Notes: a model not told the origin generated them from the letters alone. A stretch of DNA of 64,000 bases from Desulfuromonas sp. (GCA_002869615.1 PKUH01000057.1:1-64000), one strand, 5' to 3'. Shown: positions 18,560 through 30,525, numbered from the stretch's first letter. Translations and numbers: made by a program.

Positions 18560-19513
18560 CTATGTCGTTTTTACTCGTGGTTTTCGAAAATCGACCCAGA
18601 GGTCGAATACTCCGATGCCGGTCACGATAATCGGCAGCGGGTTAAAAAACGCTATCAGTACATAAGCGCATCCCCGCATGATCGGGGGGATCTGACGTCG
18701 GTTCAGAAAATTGACGACGATAGCGAATCCCTGTATGAAATAGACCGGCAACAGAATAATCAGCAGATTGACTGCCGCCTGCCTTAGATCACCAGCTGCG
18801 AAATACGATATAAATCCGGCTGCAATCAGTGCCCAGACCAGCATCTCCGGAGCTTTCCAGTCCTGGAACCCGGCTACCGGAATACGGTAATCCCCCCTGG
18901 CTGCAACCGAGAGTAACCAGAGCAACAGCATGGCCAGTAGACCGGTTATTGTTACGGCCGCGCCAAAATAAGCGTAGCGAAGGTAGTCCGCCATCTGTTC
19001 AGCGGCGGACCGCAATTCATCGACCTGCTCCGGTTTCAGGTCGGAATTGGCATAAAGTGCCATTGCCTGCTCTACCTGGGTATCGGCAAAACTGTCAATC
19101 TGGCCGGAAACGGTGCTGTCGATCATACCGGCATAACCGGCGAGAAAAAGATAAGAAACCAGCACAATGAACGCAACCGAGACAGCAACTGAACGCGCCC
19201 ACGGCCATCCCCGCCTGAGAAGATAAGGTAAAATCAGGGCGACCAGGCCGAACTGCAGGAGGTAGCCGATACTTCCTGTCATCCCGTCAAGCAGGTGACT
19301 GCCGAAGGCAACGAGAACAACGGTCGTCGTCGCCGCAGCAGTGCCGAAACGCATGTGAACGTAAGCGGCCGGTACGGCAATCAATGCGACCAGCAGAAAT
19401 CCGGCAACACCGAGACTGCCTGTTGCGACCAGCAGAACCAGGGTCAGTGCAGTCGCTCCGATCGAAAACAGGAGATAGTGCACATATTTCTGTTGCTCCG
19501 CTGCGGGAGACAT
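18560..19513 (-). CDS. DUF2232 membrane protein (YybS-like)
   Basis: A 317-residue protein with about eight hydrophobic segments and a hydrophilic stretch near 140-180. This matches DUF2232/YybS proteins, which sit between rpsR and rplI in many bacteria. The central ELRSAAEQMADYLRYAYFG segment is typical of the family. It may be a small-molecule transporter component, but no function is established. It is six bases from rpsR, so co-transcribed with the ribosomal genes. Confidence 0.8.
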   Translation of the reverse strand: MSPAAEQQKYVHYLLFSIGATALTLVLLVATGSLGVAGFLLVALIAVPAAYVHMRFGTAAATTTVVLVAFGSHLLDGMTGSIGYLLQFGLVALILPYLLRRGWPWARSVAVSVAFIVLVSYLFLAGYAGMIDSTVSGQIDSFADTQVEQAMALYANSDLKPEQVDELRSAAEQMADYLRYAYFGAAVTITGLLAMLLLWLLSVAARGDYRIPVAGFQDWKAPEMLVWALIAAGFISYFAAGDLRQAAVNLLIILLPVYFIQGFAIVVNFLNRRQIPPIMRGCAYVLIAFFNPLPIIVTGIGVFDLWVDFRKPRVKTT

Positions 19514-19519
19514 CGGTTC

Positions 19520-19765
19520 CTAGCGGTCGAGCGAATGACTGGCCGTAAACGGCAGCAGTGCAATATTGCGGGCCCGCTTGATTGCTTCGGTTACTTTGCG
19601 CTGATGCTCGGCACAGTTACCGGAGATCCGGCGCGGCACAATTTTACCCCGCTCGGAAACAAAATAACGCAAGTTGCGGATTTCCTTGTAATCGACTTCG
19701 TTTTTATCAATACAGAAACGGCAACCCTTGCGGCGATGAAAACGGCGACGTGGTTGAAAAGCCAT
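19520..19765 (-). CDS. rpsR: 30S ribosomal protein S18
   Basis: An 81-residue protein with the family signature: [13 protein letters not shown], then [19 protein letters not shown] and [12 protein letters not shown]. It binds 16S rRNA as a dimer with S6. The CxxC near residue 15 resembles the zinc-binding type, though only two cysteines plus Cys51 are present. It follows rpsF by 33 bases. Confidence 0.97.
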   Translation of the reverse strand: MAFQPRRRFHRRKGCRFCIDKNEVDYKEIRNLRYFVSERGKIVPRRISGNCAEHQRKVTEAIKRARNIALLPFTASHSLDR

Positions 19766-19798
19766 GATATTGTCCTCCAGGTGTCTAGTGATTCAGAT

Positions 19799-20296
19799 TC
19801 AGGCAGATTCTTTTTCGGTTTCGGTTTTGGCAGAAGCTTCTTCAGTCGGTGCTTCCTTGGCTGCAGTCTCTTCGGCAGCAGGTGCTTCAGCCGGTTTTTC
19901 GGAAGACGCCGCTTCTGACTTCGGAGCCTCTTCGGCTTTTGGCGATTCTTCGGTCGAAGCTTTCGATTCCGAATCATCGGTCTTGCGAACAAAACCTGAA
20001 GGCTTGTACTCACCCTCGAGCTGAATCGTCATGAACTTGATGACTTTGTCATCGATCCGGAAACGACGCTCGAGTTCACGGATCCCTTCCGGCTTGCCTT
20101 CGTAGGCAAACAGGACATAGGTACCGCGCTCCTGTTTCTGAACAATGTAAGCGAGTTTTCGGGTGCCCCACTCTTCAACGGCCAGCATATTGGCACCGAG
20201 TTCGATCAGGATGCCTTTAAACTTCTCGACAACCTCGGTGTAGGCATCGCCGGCCACTTCCGGGTGGATAATAAAGATAGTTTCGTAGGTACGCAT
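19799..20296 (-). CDS. rpsF: 30S ribosomal protein S6 with long acidic tail
   Basis: A 165-residue protein. Residues 1-105 are a normal S6 domain (MRTYETIFIIHPEV, RKLAYIVQKQERGTYVLF, DDKVIKFMT). Residues 108-165 form a low-complexity Ala/Glu/Ser/Lys tail. E. coli S6 has a short poly-glutamate tail added after translation; here the tail is encoded. It is first in the operon, with GAGGAGGT before ATG 20296. Confidence 0.95.
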   Translation of the reverse strand: MRTYETIFIIHPEVAGDAYTEVVEKFKGILIELGANMLAVEEWGTRKLAYIVQKQERGTYVLFAYEGKPEGIRELERRFRIDDKVIKFMTIQLEGEYKPSGFVRKTDDSESKASTEESPKAEEAPKSEAASSEKPAEAPAAEETAAKEAPTEEASAKTETEKESA

Positions 20297-20347
20297 ATGA
20301 CCTCCTCATGGGTTGGTAGCCCCGAAATCGATCCGGAGCAAGGAGCT

Positions 20348-20375
20348 GACAGGCCGCAGGTTTTCACGCCCTGTC
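20348..20375 (-). promoter_or_regulatory. Candidate rpsF leader hairpin
   Basis: GACAGG/CCTGTC (20370-20375 with 20348-20353 on the minus strand) closes a GC-rich loop in the rpsF 5' leader. S6:S18 autoregulatory leaders are common in this position and carry CCG-type bulges. I cannot confirm the exact binding motif. Confidence 0.3.
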
Positions 20376-20403
20376 GGCGAAAACATGATTATCTATCACA
20401 AAC

Positions 20404-20421
20404 AGCTTGCCAATGCAAGCT
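20404..20421 (-). terminator. Weak terminator of ychF
   Basis: AGCTTGC-ATTG-GCAAGCT hairpin just after the ychF stop, followed by GTTTGTG rather than a clean U-run. The same stretch may also carry rpsF promoter elements. Confidence 0.4.
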
Positions 20422-20429
20422 TTTACCAC

Positions 20430-21524
20430 CTATACGTTGAAACGGAAATGAATCACATCGCCGTCCTTGACAACATATTCCTTCCCCTCGGAACGGAGCA
20501 GTCCCTTTTCGCGGGCACCGCTCTCTCCCCTTGATGCAATGTAATCGTCGTAGGCGGTCACTTCAGCCCGGATAAAACCGCGTGCGAAATCGGTGTGAAT
20601 GACTCCTGCTGCTTCCGGCGCTTTGGCACCTTGACGCACCGTCCAGGCCCGCACCTCCTTTTCACCGGCTGTGAAATAGGTCTGCAGGCCGAGCAGTTTG
20701 TACCCGGCGTGGATCATCCGGTCGAGACCGGAGGAATCAAGTCCGAGTTCAGAGAGGAATTCGGCTTTTTCGTCATTGTCGAGCTCGGCAATTTCCGATT
20801 CGATCTTGCCACAAACCACGACAACCTCGCCCCCTTCGGCCGAAGCATGTTCCCGAACCTGGTCGACCATCGGATTCCCCTCGAGCAGATCATCCTCGGA
20901 GACGTTGGCGACATACATCACCGGCTTGGCCGTGATCAGATGCAGATCGCGCAGGTTCATCCGTTCTTCGCGGCCGAGTCCGGCACTGCTCACTGGCTTC
21001 CCCTCGTTGAGAACAGCTTCTACCTTCTGTAGCAGATCCAACTCCTGCCGGGCAGCCTTGTCGCCGCTTTTGGCCAGTTTGGCGACCCGGTTGATCCGCT
21101 TTTCAACGGTCTCGAGGTCGGCCAGATTGAGCTCGGTCTGAATGACTTCGATGTCGCGCAACGGATCGACCGAGCCATCGACATGGACGACGTTGTCATC
21201 CACGAAACAGCGAACGATATGAGCAATCGCATCGACCTGGCGGATATGGCCGAGGAACTGGTTGCCGAGCCCTTCGCCCTTGCTTGCCCCTTTGACCAGT
21301 CCGGCAATATCGACAAACTCCATCGTTGTCGGTAACACGTTTTGCGGCTTGACGATAGCAGCCAGGGCCTCGAGACGTATATCCGGCACCGTAACAATGC
21401 CGACATTCGGCTCAATCGTACAGAACGGGTAATTGGCCGATTCGGCTCCGGCCGAGGTGATGGCGTTGAAGATGGTCGATTTGCCGACATTCGGCAGTCC
21501 GACGATTCCGCATTTGAATCCCAT
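20430..21524 (-). CDS. ychF: Obg-like ATPase/GTPase YchF
   Basis: A 364-residue P-loop protein: G1 [15 protein letters not shown]3-region [20 protein letters not shown], then a coiled-coil arm and a C-terminal TGS domain ending [11 protein letters not shown]. YchF hydrolyses ATP in preference to GTP and binds ribosomes; it is linked to stress responses. Length is exactly family-typical. It is a single gene, often near pth, as here. Confidence 0.96.
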   Translation of the reverse strand: MGFKCGIVGLPNVGKSTIFNAITSAGAESANYPFCTIEPNVGIVTVPDIRLEALAAIVKPQNVLPTTMEFVDIAGLVKGASKGEGLGNQFLGHIRQVDAIAHIVRCFVDDNVVHVDGSVDPLRDIEVIQTELNLADLETVEKRINRVAKLAKSGDKAARQELDLLQKVEAVLNEGKPVSSAGLGREERMNLRDLHLITAKPVMYVANVSEDDLLEGNPMVDQVREHASAEGGEVVVVCGKIESEIAELDNDEKAEFLSELGLDSSGLDRMIHAGYKLLGLQTYFTAGEKEVRAWTVRQGAKAPEAAGVIHTDFARGFIRAEVTAYDDYIASRGESGAREKGLLRSEGKEYVVKDGDVIHFRFNV

Positions 21525-21548
21525 GTTTTAATCCGTAACGAGTTAAAA

Positions 21549-21610
21549 GTGACGAGTGACGAGCAACAGTTCCAGGAGAATCAGACCACCCGTCACTTGT
21601 CACGCGTCAC
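21549..21610. repeat. Short GTGAC-type direct and inverted repeats
   Basis: Two GTGACGAG units (21549-21564) face three inverted GTCAC units (21592-21610) in the gap between ychF and the hppA terminator. It can fold into a hairpin. No gene or mobile element accompanies it. Confidence 0.35.
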
Positions 21611-21620
21611 TACCTTTTCA

Positions 21621-21660
21621 CAAAAACGATAGCCGGAGCCATCCGGCTCCGGCTATCGAT
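21621..21660 (-). terminator. Terminator of hppA
   Basis: A 13-bp perfect stem (21628-21640 with 21645-21657) and 4-base loop, followed by GTTTTTG on the minus strand. It lies 21 bases after the hppA stop codon. Confidence 0.92.
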
Positions 21661-21680
21661 GTCAACAATGTATCCGGTTA

Positions 21681-23696
<2,016 letters not shown>

Positions 23697-23723
23697 TTTT
23701 CTCTTCCTCTCTTTAGCTGTTCG

Positions 23724-24299
23724 TTATTCGGATAAATCTTTATTATTGTATGCGTTCATTGCTTCCTGAACGCCGTTATCAATAATCTCTTCAATCGCTT
23801 CGCAAACTCCGGTCAGAACCGTTTCAAGGCTTTTTCGTTCAACGGTATTGAAGCGGCTTAAAACATGGCTGGAGACATCGCTCCGTTCATCGCCCCGTCC
23901 GACACCGACCTTGACCCGGATAAAATCACCGGTTCCGAGAACTTCCCTGATGTGGCGAATTCCATTGTGGCCGCCATGCCCGCCGCCGGTCTTGATTTTG
24001 AGAACCCCGAAATCAAGATCGATATCATCATGAACCACAATCAAATCCCCCGGATCGATACCGAGGGATTTGCTGGCGGAACCGACCGAGGCCCCGCTGA
24101 GATTCATGAATGTTTGCGGCAACAGGAGCATCACCTCTTCGCCGGCAATTCGACCGACACCATAGGCGCCCTGGTGCCCATTTTTCTTCAGAGTCATACC
24201 AGCTCGAAGTGCAAGCTGACCGACAACCCTGAAGCCGATATTGTGTCGGGTATCGGCATATTTGTCGCCCGGATTCCCGAGACCGACAATCAGTTTCAT
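23724..24299 (-). CDS. pth: Peptidyl-tRNA hydrolase
   Basis: A 191-residue enzyme recycling peptidyl-tRNA. Conserved blocks are LIVGLGNPGDKYADTRHNIGF (catalytic His20), LLLPQTFMNLSG, VHDDIDLDFG (Asp near 94) and GGHGGHNGIRHI. It lies 17 bases after rplY and forms an operon with it, a common pairing. Confidence 0.96.
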   Translation of the reverse strand: MKLIVGLGNPGDKYADTRHNIGFRVVGQLALRAGMTLKKNGHQGAYGVGRIAGEEVMLLLPQTFMNLSGASVGSASKSLGIDPGDLIVVHDDIDLDFGVLKIKTGGGHGGHNGIRHIREVLGTGDFIRVKVGVGRGDERSDVSSHVLSRFNTVERKSLETVLTGVCEAIEEIIDNGVQEAMNAYNNKDLSE

Positions 24300-24316
24300 G
24301 CGCGATCGAACCAGGC

Positions 24317-24985
24317 TTACTCAGCCGCTTCTTCCGGGGTGTCTTCACCTTCGGCAGCCTCTTCACCTTCGGCAGCCTCTTCACCTGCAACAACCTCTTC
24401 ACCTTCGACTTCTTCGACTTCTTCGGCCATTTGGCCGACAACTGTCAGAATGGTAAAGTTAACGTCATGCGGGATCTCGACCCCATCTTCGACTTCGAGT
24501 TCATCGACATGGAAGACATCGCCAACTTCCATCTGCGAGACATCAATGTCAATCGACTTCGGAATTGAGCCCGGCAGGCAGTAGACTTCAAGCTCATGAC
24601 GAACAATCGACAGGGTACCGCCTTCGATAACGCCCTTCGGAGTACCGATAGCGTTGACCGGAACCTCAACGTAAATCTTCTGCTTGAGGTCAACTGTGCC
24701 GAAGTCGGCATGCAGCACGTTACGCTTGATTGCATCAACCTGCATATCCTTGAGCAGCACGACCTTGCCGTTAAAATGTCCGTCCCCTTTAAGCGTGATC
24801 AAGGTATTCCAGCCGGCCTCGGTCGAGATAGCTTTTCTCAGGGCCTTCGGGTCAACGGTAATACTGCAGGTGTCCATATCCTTGCCATAGACCACGGCAG
24901 GTACGAGTCCTTCGCGACGCAGGGAACGGGCAACTCCCTTGCCTGCATCGTTACGTGGTATGACTTGGAGTTCTGATTTAGCCAT
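24317..24985 (-). CDS. rplY: 50S ribosomal protein L25 (Ctc/TL5 type)
   Basis: A 222-residue protein that binds 5S rRNA. The L25 N-domain (1-90, with the GLVPAVVYG motif) is followed by the TL5 C-domain (95-185). Residues 187-222 form a repetitive acidic tail built from GEEAAE-like units, encoded by imperfect 18-base repeats. The start at 24985 has GGAGGAAA upstream. It lies between prs and pth, as in many bacteria. Confidence 0.94.
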   Translation of the reverse strand: MAKSELQVIPRNDAGKGVARSLRREGLVPAVVYGKDMDTCSITVDPKALRKAISTEAGWNTLITLKGDGHFNGKVVLLKDMQVDAIKRNVLHADFGTVDLKQKIYVEVPVNAIGTPKGVIEGGTLSIVRHELEVYCLPGSIPKSIDIDVSQMEVGDVFHVDELEVEDGVEIPHDVNFTILTVVGQMAEEVEEVEGEEVVAGEEAAEGEEAAEGEDTPEEAAE

Positions 24986-25043
24986 GGATTGTTTCCTCCA
25001 TAAGGTTATTCTTTATTTTTTTTGCGGGGAAACCCCGGCAAAT

Positions 25044-25982
25044 TCAAACAAACAGCGAGCTGACCGATTCGTCGCTGTAGATGCGTTTGATCGCTTCCGC
25101 CAGCAAGCCGGCAACAGAGAGTGATTTCAGTTTCGGGCACTCGGCCATTTTGCCATCAGTCGGGATGGTATTGGTTACAATAACCTGCTCAAGACAACTT
25201 TCGTTGATACGATCAATCGCCGGACCGGAAAGAACCGGGTGTGAAGCGCAGGCGTAAACGGCCCTGGCGCCATGATCCTTGAGTCCCTGAGCCGCCTGGC
25301 AGAGCGTTCCTGCCGTATCAATCATGTCATCAACGATAATGCAGATCTGGTCTTTGACTTCACCGATGATATGCATGACCTCGGAAACATTCGGCCCGCT
25401 GCGCCGCTTGTCGATAATCGCCAGACCGGCATCAAGCCGTTTGGCAAAGGCACGTGCTCTCTCAGTACCACCGGCATCCGGCGAAACGACTACCAGCTTT
25501 TCGCTGAAGCGCTGGCGGACCTCATCGAGCAGGACCGGAGCCGCAAAAAGATGGTCGACCGGGATGTCAAAAAAGCCCTGAATCTGGCCAGCATGCAGGT
25601 CCATGGTCACAACCCGGTCAGCACCGGCCGTTGTGACCAGATCGGCAACAAGTTTGCTGGTAATCGGGGTTCTTGGCGCAACCTTGCGATCCTGCCGGGC
25701 ATAACCGAAATACGGAATGACCGCGGTAATTGTTTCAGCAGAGGCCCGTTTCAGGGCATCAATCATAATCAACAGTTCCATCAGGTTCTTGTGGGCCGGA
25801 GCACAGGTCGACTGAATCACATGAACATCTCGACCGCGAACATTTTCGCCGATCTCAACCATGGTTTCACCATCCGAGAAACCCTTGACAATCGCCTGAC
25901 CGAGAGGAACATTCAGGTAATCGCAAATTTCCTGAGCCAGGGGCTGATTGGCATTGCCCGAAAAAACCTTCAGTTTGTCCAC
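25044..25982 (-). CDS. prs: Ribose-phosphate pyrophosphokinase
   Basis: A 312-residue enzyme making PRPP from ribose-5-phosphate and ATP for nucleotides, His and Trp. It shows [16 protein letters not shown], the catalytic-loop region [25 protein letters not shown] and the PRPP loop [12 protein letters not shown] chose GTG 25982 ([13 protein letters not shown]) because AGGGAG lies six bases before it. TTG 25988 is the longest option. A tRNA-Gln gene and ispE precede it on the same strand. Confidence 0.95.
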   Translation of the reverse strand: MDKLKVFSGNANQPLAQEICDYLNVPLGQAIVKGFSDGETMVEIGENVRGRDVHVIQSTCAPAHKNLMELLIMIDALKRASAETITAVIPYFGYARQDRKVAPRTPITSKLVADLVTTAGADRVVTMDLHAGQIQGFFDIPVDHLFAAPVLLDEVRQRFSEKLVVVSPDAGGTERARAFAKRLDAGLAIIDKRRSGPNVSEVMHIIGEVKDQICIIVDDMIDTAGTLCQAAQGLKDHGARAVYACASHPVLSGPAIDRINESCLEQVIVTNTIPTDGKMAECPKLKSLSVAGLLAEAIKRIYSDESVSSLFV

Positions 25983-26084
25983 AACCAACTCCCTGATGTT
26001 TCCGATGAACGAGAGCAGGTCATGAACCTTGCCATGACCTGTCCTCTGAATTTATATAGAGTTAATTTCAGCAGCAGTATAAAG

Positions 26085-26159
26085 TGGCTGGGGCGGCAGG
26101 GTTCGAACCTGCGAATGCCGGAATCAAAATCCGGTGCCTTACCACTTGGCGACGCCCCA
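26085..26159 (-). tRNA. tRNA-Gln (anticodon TTG)
   Basis: A 75-base cloverleaf. The 7-bp acceptor stem TGGGGCG/CGCCCCA has discriminator G and an encoded CCA. The anticodon loop TTTTGAT gives TTG, and the T-loop TTCGAAC is present. It lies only 5 bases after the ispE stop and upstream of prs on the same strand. It is thus probably cut from a mixed mRNA/tRNA transcript. Confidence 0.97.
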
Positions 26160-26164
26160 GTAGA

Positions 26165-27025
26165 TCAATCATTTCGACCCAGAGGATGAACAGTAAATAC
26201 CCGCCAGCCATCTTCACGAGACAACCGGCTGGCCGCGTCGAGGGCCGACTCTTCGGAGACAAAAACACCGAAGACGGTCGGTCCACTACCCGACATCAGA
26301 GAGCCGACCGCGCCACTCTCCGCAAGCCTCTGCTTGATCTTCCCGACAACCGGATATTTCCGCATCGTCACCGCCTCCAGATCATTGTGAAGCAGGCGTA
26401 CGAATTCCTCCGTCGTTCTGGGAAACCTGCGCAGTTTAGCTACATCACCGGGGGATGTCAACCTTAAATTTCCGTAAACCCAGGCGGTCGAAACAGCGAC
26501 TCCCGGGTTAACCAGAACGTACCAGAGAGCGGGCATTGAATCGACCTTTTCGAGAACGTCGCCGATCCCTGTTGCCCAGGCAGAACCACCCGCCACAAAG
26601 AACGGAACATCGGCACCGAGCTTAACTCCGATATCTCTCAGTTGTTCATTACTGAACCCGGTTCCGAGCATTTCATTCAATCCACACAGAACTGTCGCGG
26701 CATCGGAGGAGCCACCACCCAAGCCAGCAGCGACCGGAATATTCTTGGTAATATCAATTGATACCGAGCAATCGATTCCGGATGCGGCAAGCAGAGCCCG
26801 GGCCGCAAGCACTGCAATATTATCGGCAGACTCCGGCAGCTCGAGGCCGGAGCATCTTGCTTCGACACCGGTACCATCTTCAACCCTGATATCAATATCA
26901 TCGTAAAGCGATACCGGTTGCAACAGCATAGCCAGGTCGTGGTAGCCATCGTCTCTTCTACCAAGGACGTGCAAACAGGTGTTGATCTTGGCAGGCGCCT
27001 TGAATTGTCTCTCTTTCCTGGTCAC
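26165..27025 (-). CDS. ispE: 4-diphosphocytidyl-2-C-methyl-D-erythritol kinase
   Basis: A 286-residue GHMP-family kinase of the MEP isoprenoid pathway. It begins FKAPAKINTCLHVLGRRDDGYH (catalytic Lys/Asp region), has the ATP loop PVAAGLGGGSSDAA, and ends with a GHMP C-domain (SGAVGSLMSGSGPTVFG). GTG 27025 has AAGGA seven bases upstream; a TTG nine codons earlier lacks one. It heads the ispE-tRNA-Gln-prs cluster. Confidence 0.93.
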   Translation of the reverse strand: MTRKERQFKAPAKINTCLHVLGRRDDGYHDLAMLLQPVSLYDDIDIRVEDGTGVEARCSGLELPESADNIAVLAARALLAASGIDCSVSIDITKNIPVAAGLGGGSSDAATVLCGLNEMLGTGFSNEQLRDIGVKLGADVPFFVAGGSAWATGIGDVLEKVDSMPALWYVLVNPGVAVSTAWVYGNLRLTSPGDVAKLRRFPRTTEEFVRLLHNDLEAVTMRKYPVVGKIKQRLAESGAVGSLMSGSGPTVFGVFVSEESALDAASRLSREDGWRVFTVHPLGRND

Positions 27026-27306
27026 TGAAAATCCTTGCACACAGAGATTCAAACGCCATCTTCATGGAAGTAGCGGCTCCTGTCAACCCCCGTCACGCCA
27101 GAGGAGGAGCCCGAAGCAATCAGAAAAAACACAACAAGCCCCCCTTACATACAGGCTCTACCTGACTCATATTGACCACCCATGGCCAGCAGTGGCCATT
27201 TTTGGACACACAGGTTTTTGAATTTCAAATAATTTACGCCACTGTGAAGTCTTAAAAACTTTGCAATACTGCACAGTTCGACAGAAAAATAACACTATTT
27301 TAAAAA

Positions 27307-27321
27307 TGGCACCATCCTTGC
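27307..27321 (+). promoter_or_regulatory. Sigma-54 promoter of the TRAP transporter
   Basis: TGGCAC-N5-TTGC (27307-27312 and 27318-27321) is an exact -24/-12 match. The predicted start is near 27333, 109 bases before dctP. Upstream, 27180-27300 is AT-rich and holds TGGCCA-N4-TGGCCA and a TGCA-N4-TGCA element that could be activator sites. The rest of the 416-base gap after ispE shows no gene. Confidence 0.75.
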
Positions 27322-27429
27322 CATTGAGTTACTACCCTAGTAATATTAATAAGGCTGATATATTCAGAAAGAGAGAACTCAAGCTTCTGTTGCATGTCGC
27401 AACAAATATCACAAACCTTTTTTTATTGA

Positions 27430-28431
<1,002 letters not shown>

Positions 28432-28455
28432 TCGACAGTGCTGCAACTAATCCAT

Positions 28456-28486
28456 ACGGACCCCGGCAACGGGGTCCGTCGTTTTT
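28456..28486 (+). terminator. Hairpin between dctP and dctQ (partial terminator)
   Basis: A 10-bp perfect stem (28456-28465 with 28470-28479) with a GCAA tetraloop, followed by CGTTTTT. As it lies inside the operon, it may leak, giving more dctP than dctQM mRNA. Confidence 0.75.
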
Positions 28487-28514
28487 GCAGGCAGGTCTTG
28501 TGTGAGGATTGAAT

Positions 28515-29072
28515 ATGTGGACGCGAATAATAAATAGCTTTGAGGAATCGGTCATCGCGATTCTTCTCGCAGTCATGACGCTACTGGTCTTCGTCGAAGT
28601 CGTTTTGCGCTTCGGCTTTGGAGAAGGGCTGATGTGGGCCCAGGAATTGACGCTGCACCTTTCGGCCTGGATGGTTCTGTTCGGTGTATCATACGGCATC
28701 AAGGTCGGCTCGCATATCGGTGTTGATGCTCTGGTCAAAATACTGCCATCGGGAGCCCGCAGAGTCATTGGCGGCATCGCCGTTATAGCCTGTCTGTTCT
28801 ATACCTCTCTGTTCATCAAGGGCGCCTGGGTTTACCTAGACATGATTCGCATGATCGGCATCGAGATGGAAGACCTGCCGATCCCGAAATGGATTGCTCA
28901 CAGTATCCTGCTGATCGGCATGGTGATGATCGCCATCCGCCTGCTGATACTTTTGAAAGATATCATTACCGGCAAGGCCGAAGGATTCCATCTGACTGAT
29001 GAAGCCAAGGAGAGCATGCACCTGGCCGAAGAGACCAAGGCCCAGGCTTCAAAAGGAGGTGATTCGGCATGA
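28515..29072 (+). CDS. dctQ: TRAP transporter small permease DctQ
   Basis: A 185-residue membrane protein with four predicted helices, including ESVIAILLAVMTLLVFVEVV and ELTLHLSAWMVLFGVSYGI, as in DctQ. It bridges binding protein and the large permease. ATG 28515 has GAGG seven bases upstream. The hydrophilic C-terminal 35 residues (EAKESMHLAEETKAQ) are Glu/Lys-rich. Its stop overlaps the dctM start by 4 bases (ATGA). Confidence 0.9.
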   Translation: MWTRIINSFEESVIAILLAVMTLLVFVEVVLRFGFGEGLMWAQELTLHLSAWMVLFGVSYGIKVGSHIGVDALVKILPSGARRVIGGIAVIACLFYTSLFIKGAWVYLDMIRMIGIEMEDLPIPKWIAHSILLIGMVMIAIRLLILLKDIITGKAEGFHLTDEAKESMHLAEETKAQASKGGDSA

Positions 29073-30472
29073 CCACCGCAGCCCTGTTTATCCTACTGTT
29101 TCTGTGTCTGATCACCGGCATGCCGATCGCTTTCGCTCTCGGCCTCTCGAGCATCACGACGATTCTGCTTTTCTCACACGATTCGCTGGCATCAATTGCC
29201 CTGAAACTGTTCGAGGCCGAATCGGAACACTATACCCTGCTAGCGATCCCGTTTTTTATTCTGTCATCGACGTTCCTGTCGACCGGCGGTGTCGCTAACC
29301 GGATCATCAATTTCGCGATAGATTGCGTCGGCTGGATTCGGGGTGGCCTGGCCATGGCTTCGGTTCTCGCCTGTATGATCTTCGCCGCAGTTTCCGGCTC
29401 CTCACCGGCGACCGTTGCCGCAATCGGTTCGATCGTTATCGCCGGCATGGTCAAAGCAGGTTACCCGGAGAAATTGGCGGCCGGTGTTATTACCAACGCC
29501 GGCACCCTCGGCATCCTGATTCCGCCATCGATCGTCATGCTGGTTTATGCCGCGGCGACCGAGGAATCTGCGGCCCGCCTGTTCATGGCCGGCTTCATCC
29601 CGGGGATCATGATGGGAACGATGCTGATGATTGTTATCTACATCGTCGCCCGCGTCACCGGTCTGCCGGCGCAACCGTGGGTCGGGTGGAAGAGTCTGTT
29701 CAGGTCGAGCGGCAAGGCGATCTGGGGCCTGATGTTGATCTTTATCGTCCTCGGATCGATCTACGGCGGCGTCGCCAGCCCGACCGAAGCGGCCGCCGTT
29801 TCAGCTGTTTATGCATTCATTATCGCTGTGTTCGTCTACCGCGACATGGGGCCGATGAAGGGGCAGGAATGGTTGAGCCGCAAAGACGAAGGTGTCTTCA
29901 TGACCATCGTCCGCAACGTCTGGCAGTCGATTCTCGCCTTTCCACGCTCGGTTGTTCATCCCGATACCAAGAAGGTTTTCCGTGATGCCTCGAAGGTCTC
30001 GATCATGTTGTTGTTCATCATCGGCAATGCCATGCTGTTCGCCCATGTCCTGACTACCGAACGGATTCCTCACCAGATCGCCGAAATCATCGTCAACTGG
30101 GGCCTGCCGGCATGGGGTTTCCTGATTGTTGTCAACATCCTGCTGCTGGCCGCCGGCAACTTCATGGAGCCGTCGGCCATCCTGCTGATTATGGCTCCGA
30201 TCCTGTTCCCGATCGCCGTCAAACTCGGCATCGACCCGATCCATCTCGGTGTCATCATGGTTGTCAACATGGAAATCGGCATGATCACCCCGCCGGTCGG
30301 ACTCAACCTGTTCGTCACCGCCGGCATAACCGGGCACAACATAACCTGGGTCCTCAGAGCCGCCCTGCCGTGGTTGCTGGTCCTGTTGACGTTCCTGATC
30401 CTGATCACCTACATTCCGCAGATCTCGCTCTGGCTGCCGGAATATATCGATCAGCTCAAGGGATACAACTAA
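29069..30472 (+). CDS. dctM: TRAP transporter large permease DctM
   Basis: A 467-residue permease with about 12 helices. It has family motifs SGSSPATVAAIGSI, GTLGILIPPSIVMLVY and IGMITPPVGLNLFV. It carries the Na+-coupled uptake step. It is some 40 residues longer than usual because of a hydrophilic insert (about 255-305, DMGPMKGQEW to HPDTKKVFRDAS) between helices. The ATGA overlap with dctQ indicates translational coupling. A strong terminator follows. Confidence 0.93.
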   Translation: MTTAALFILLFLCLITGMPIAFALGLSSITTILLFSHDSLASIALKLFEAESEHYTLLAIPFFILSSTFLSTGGVANRIINFAIDCVGWIRGGLAMASVLACMIFAAVSGSSPATVAAIGSIVIAGMVKAGYPEKLAAGVITNAGTLGILIPPSIVMLVYAAATEESAARLFMAGFIPGIMMGTMLMIVIYIVARVTGLPAQPWVGWKSLFRSSGKAIWGLMLIFIVLGSIYGGVASPTEAAAVSAVYAFIIAVFVYRDMGPMKGQEWLSRKDEGVFMTIVRNVWQSILAFPRSVVHPDTKKVFRDASKVSIMLLFIIGNAMLFAHVLTTERIPHQIAEIIVNWGLPAWGFLIVVNILLLAAGNFMEPSAILLIMAPILFPIAVKLGIDPIHLGVIMVVNMEIGMITPPVGLNLFVTAGITGHNITWVLRAALPWLLVLLTFLILITYIPQISLWLPEYIDQLKGYN

Positions 30473-30494
30473 AAAGTAAATTGACTGTAAAACG

Positions 30495-30525
30495 AAAAAG
30501 GGAGGCAATATGCCTCCCTTTTTTA
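30495..30525 (+). terminator. Terminator of dctPQM
   Basis: A 13-bp perfect stem (30495-30507 with 30511-30523) with a 3-base loop and a run of U, 23 bases after the dctM stop. Confidence 0.93.

Noticed and set aside
28966-29157. Extra small gene across the dctQ-dctM junction
   Set aside because: Antisense to two well-supported genes with coupled translation.
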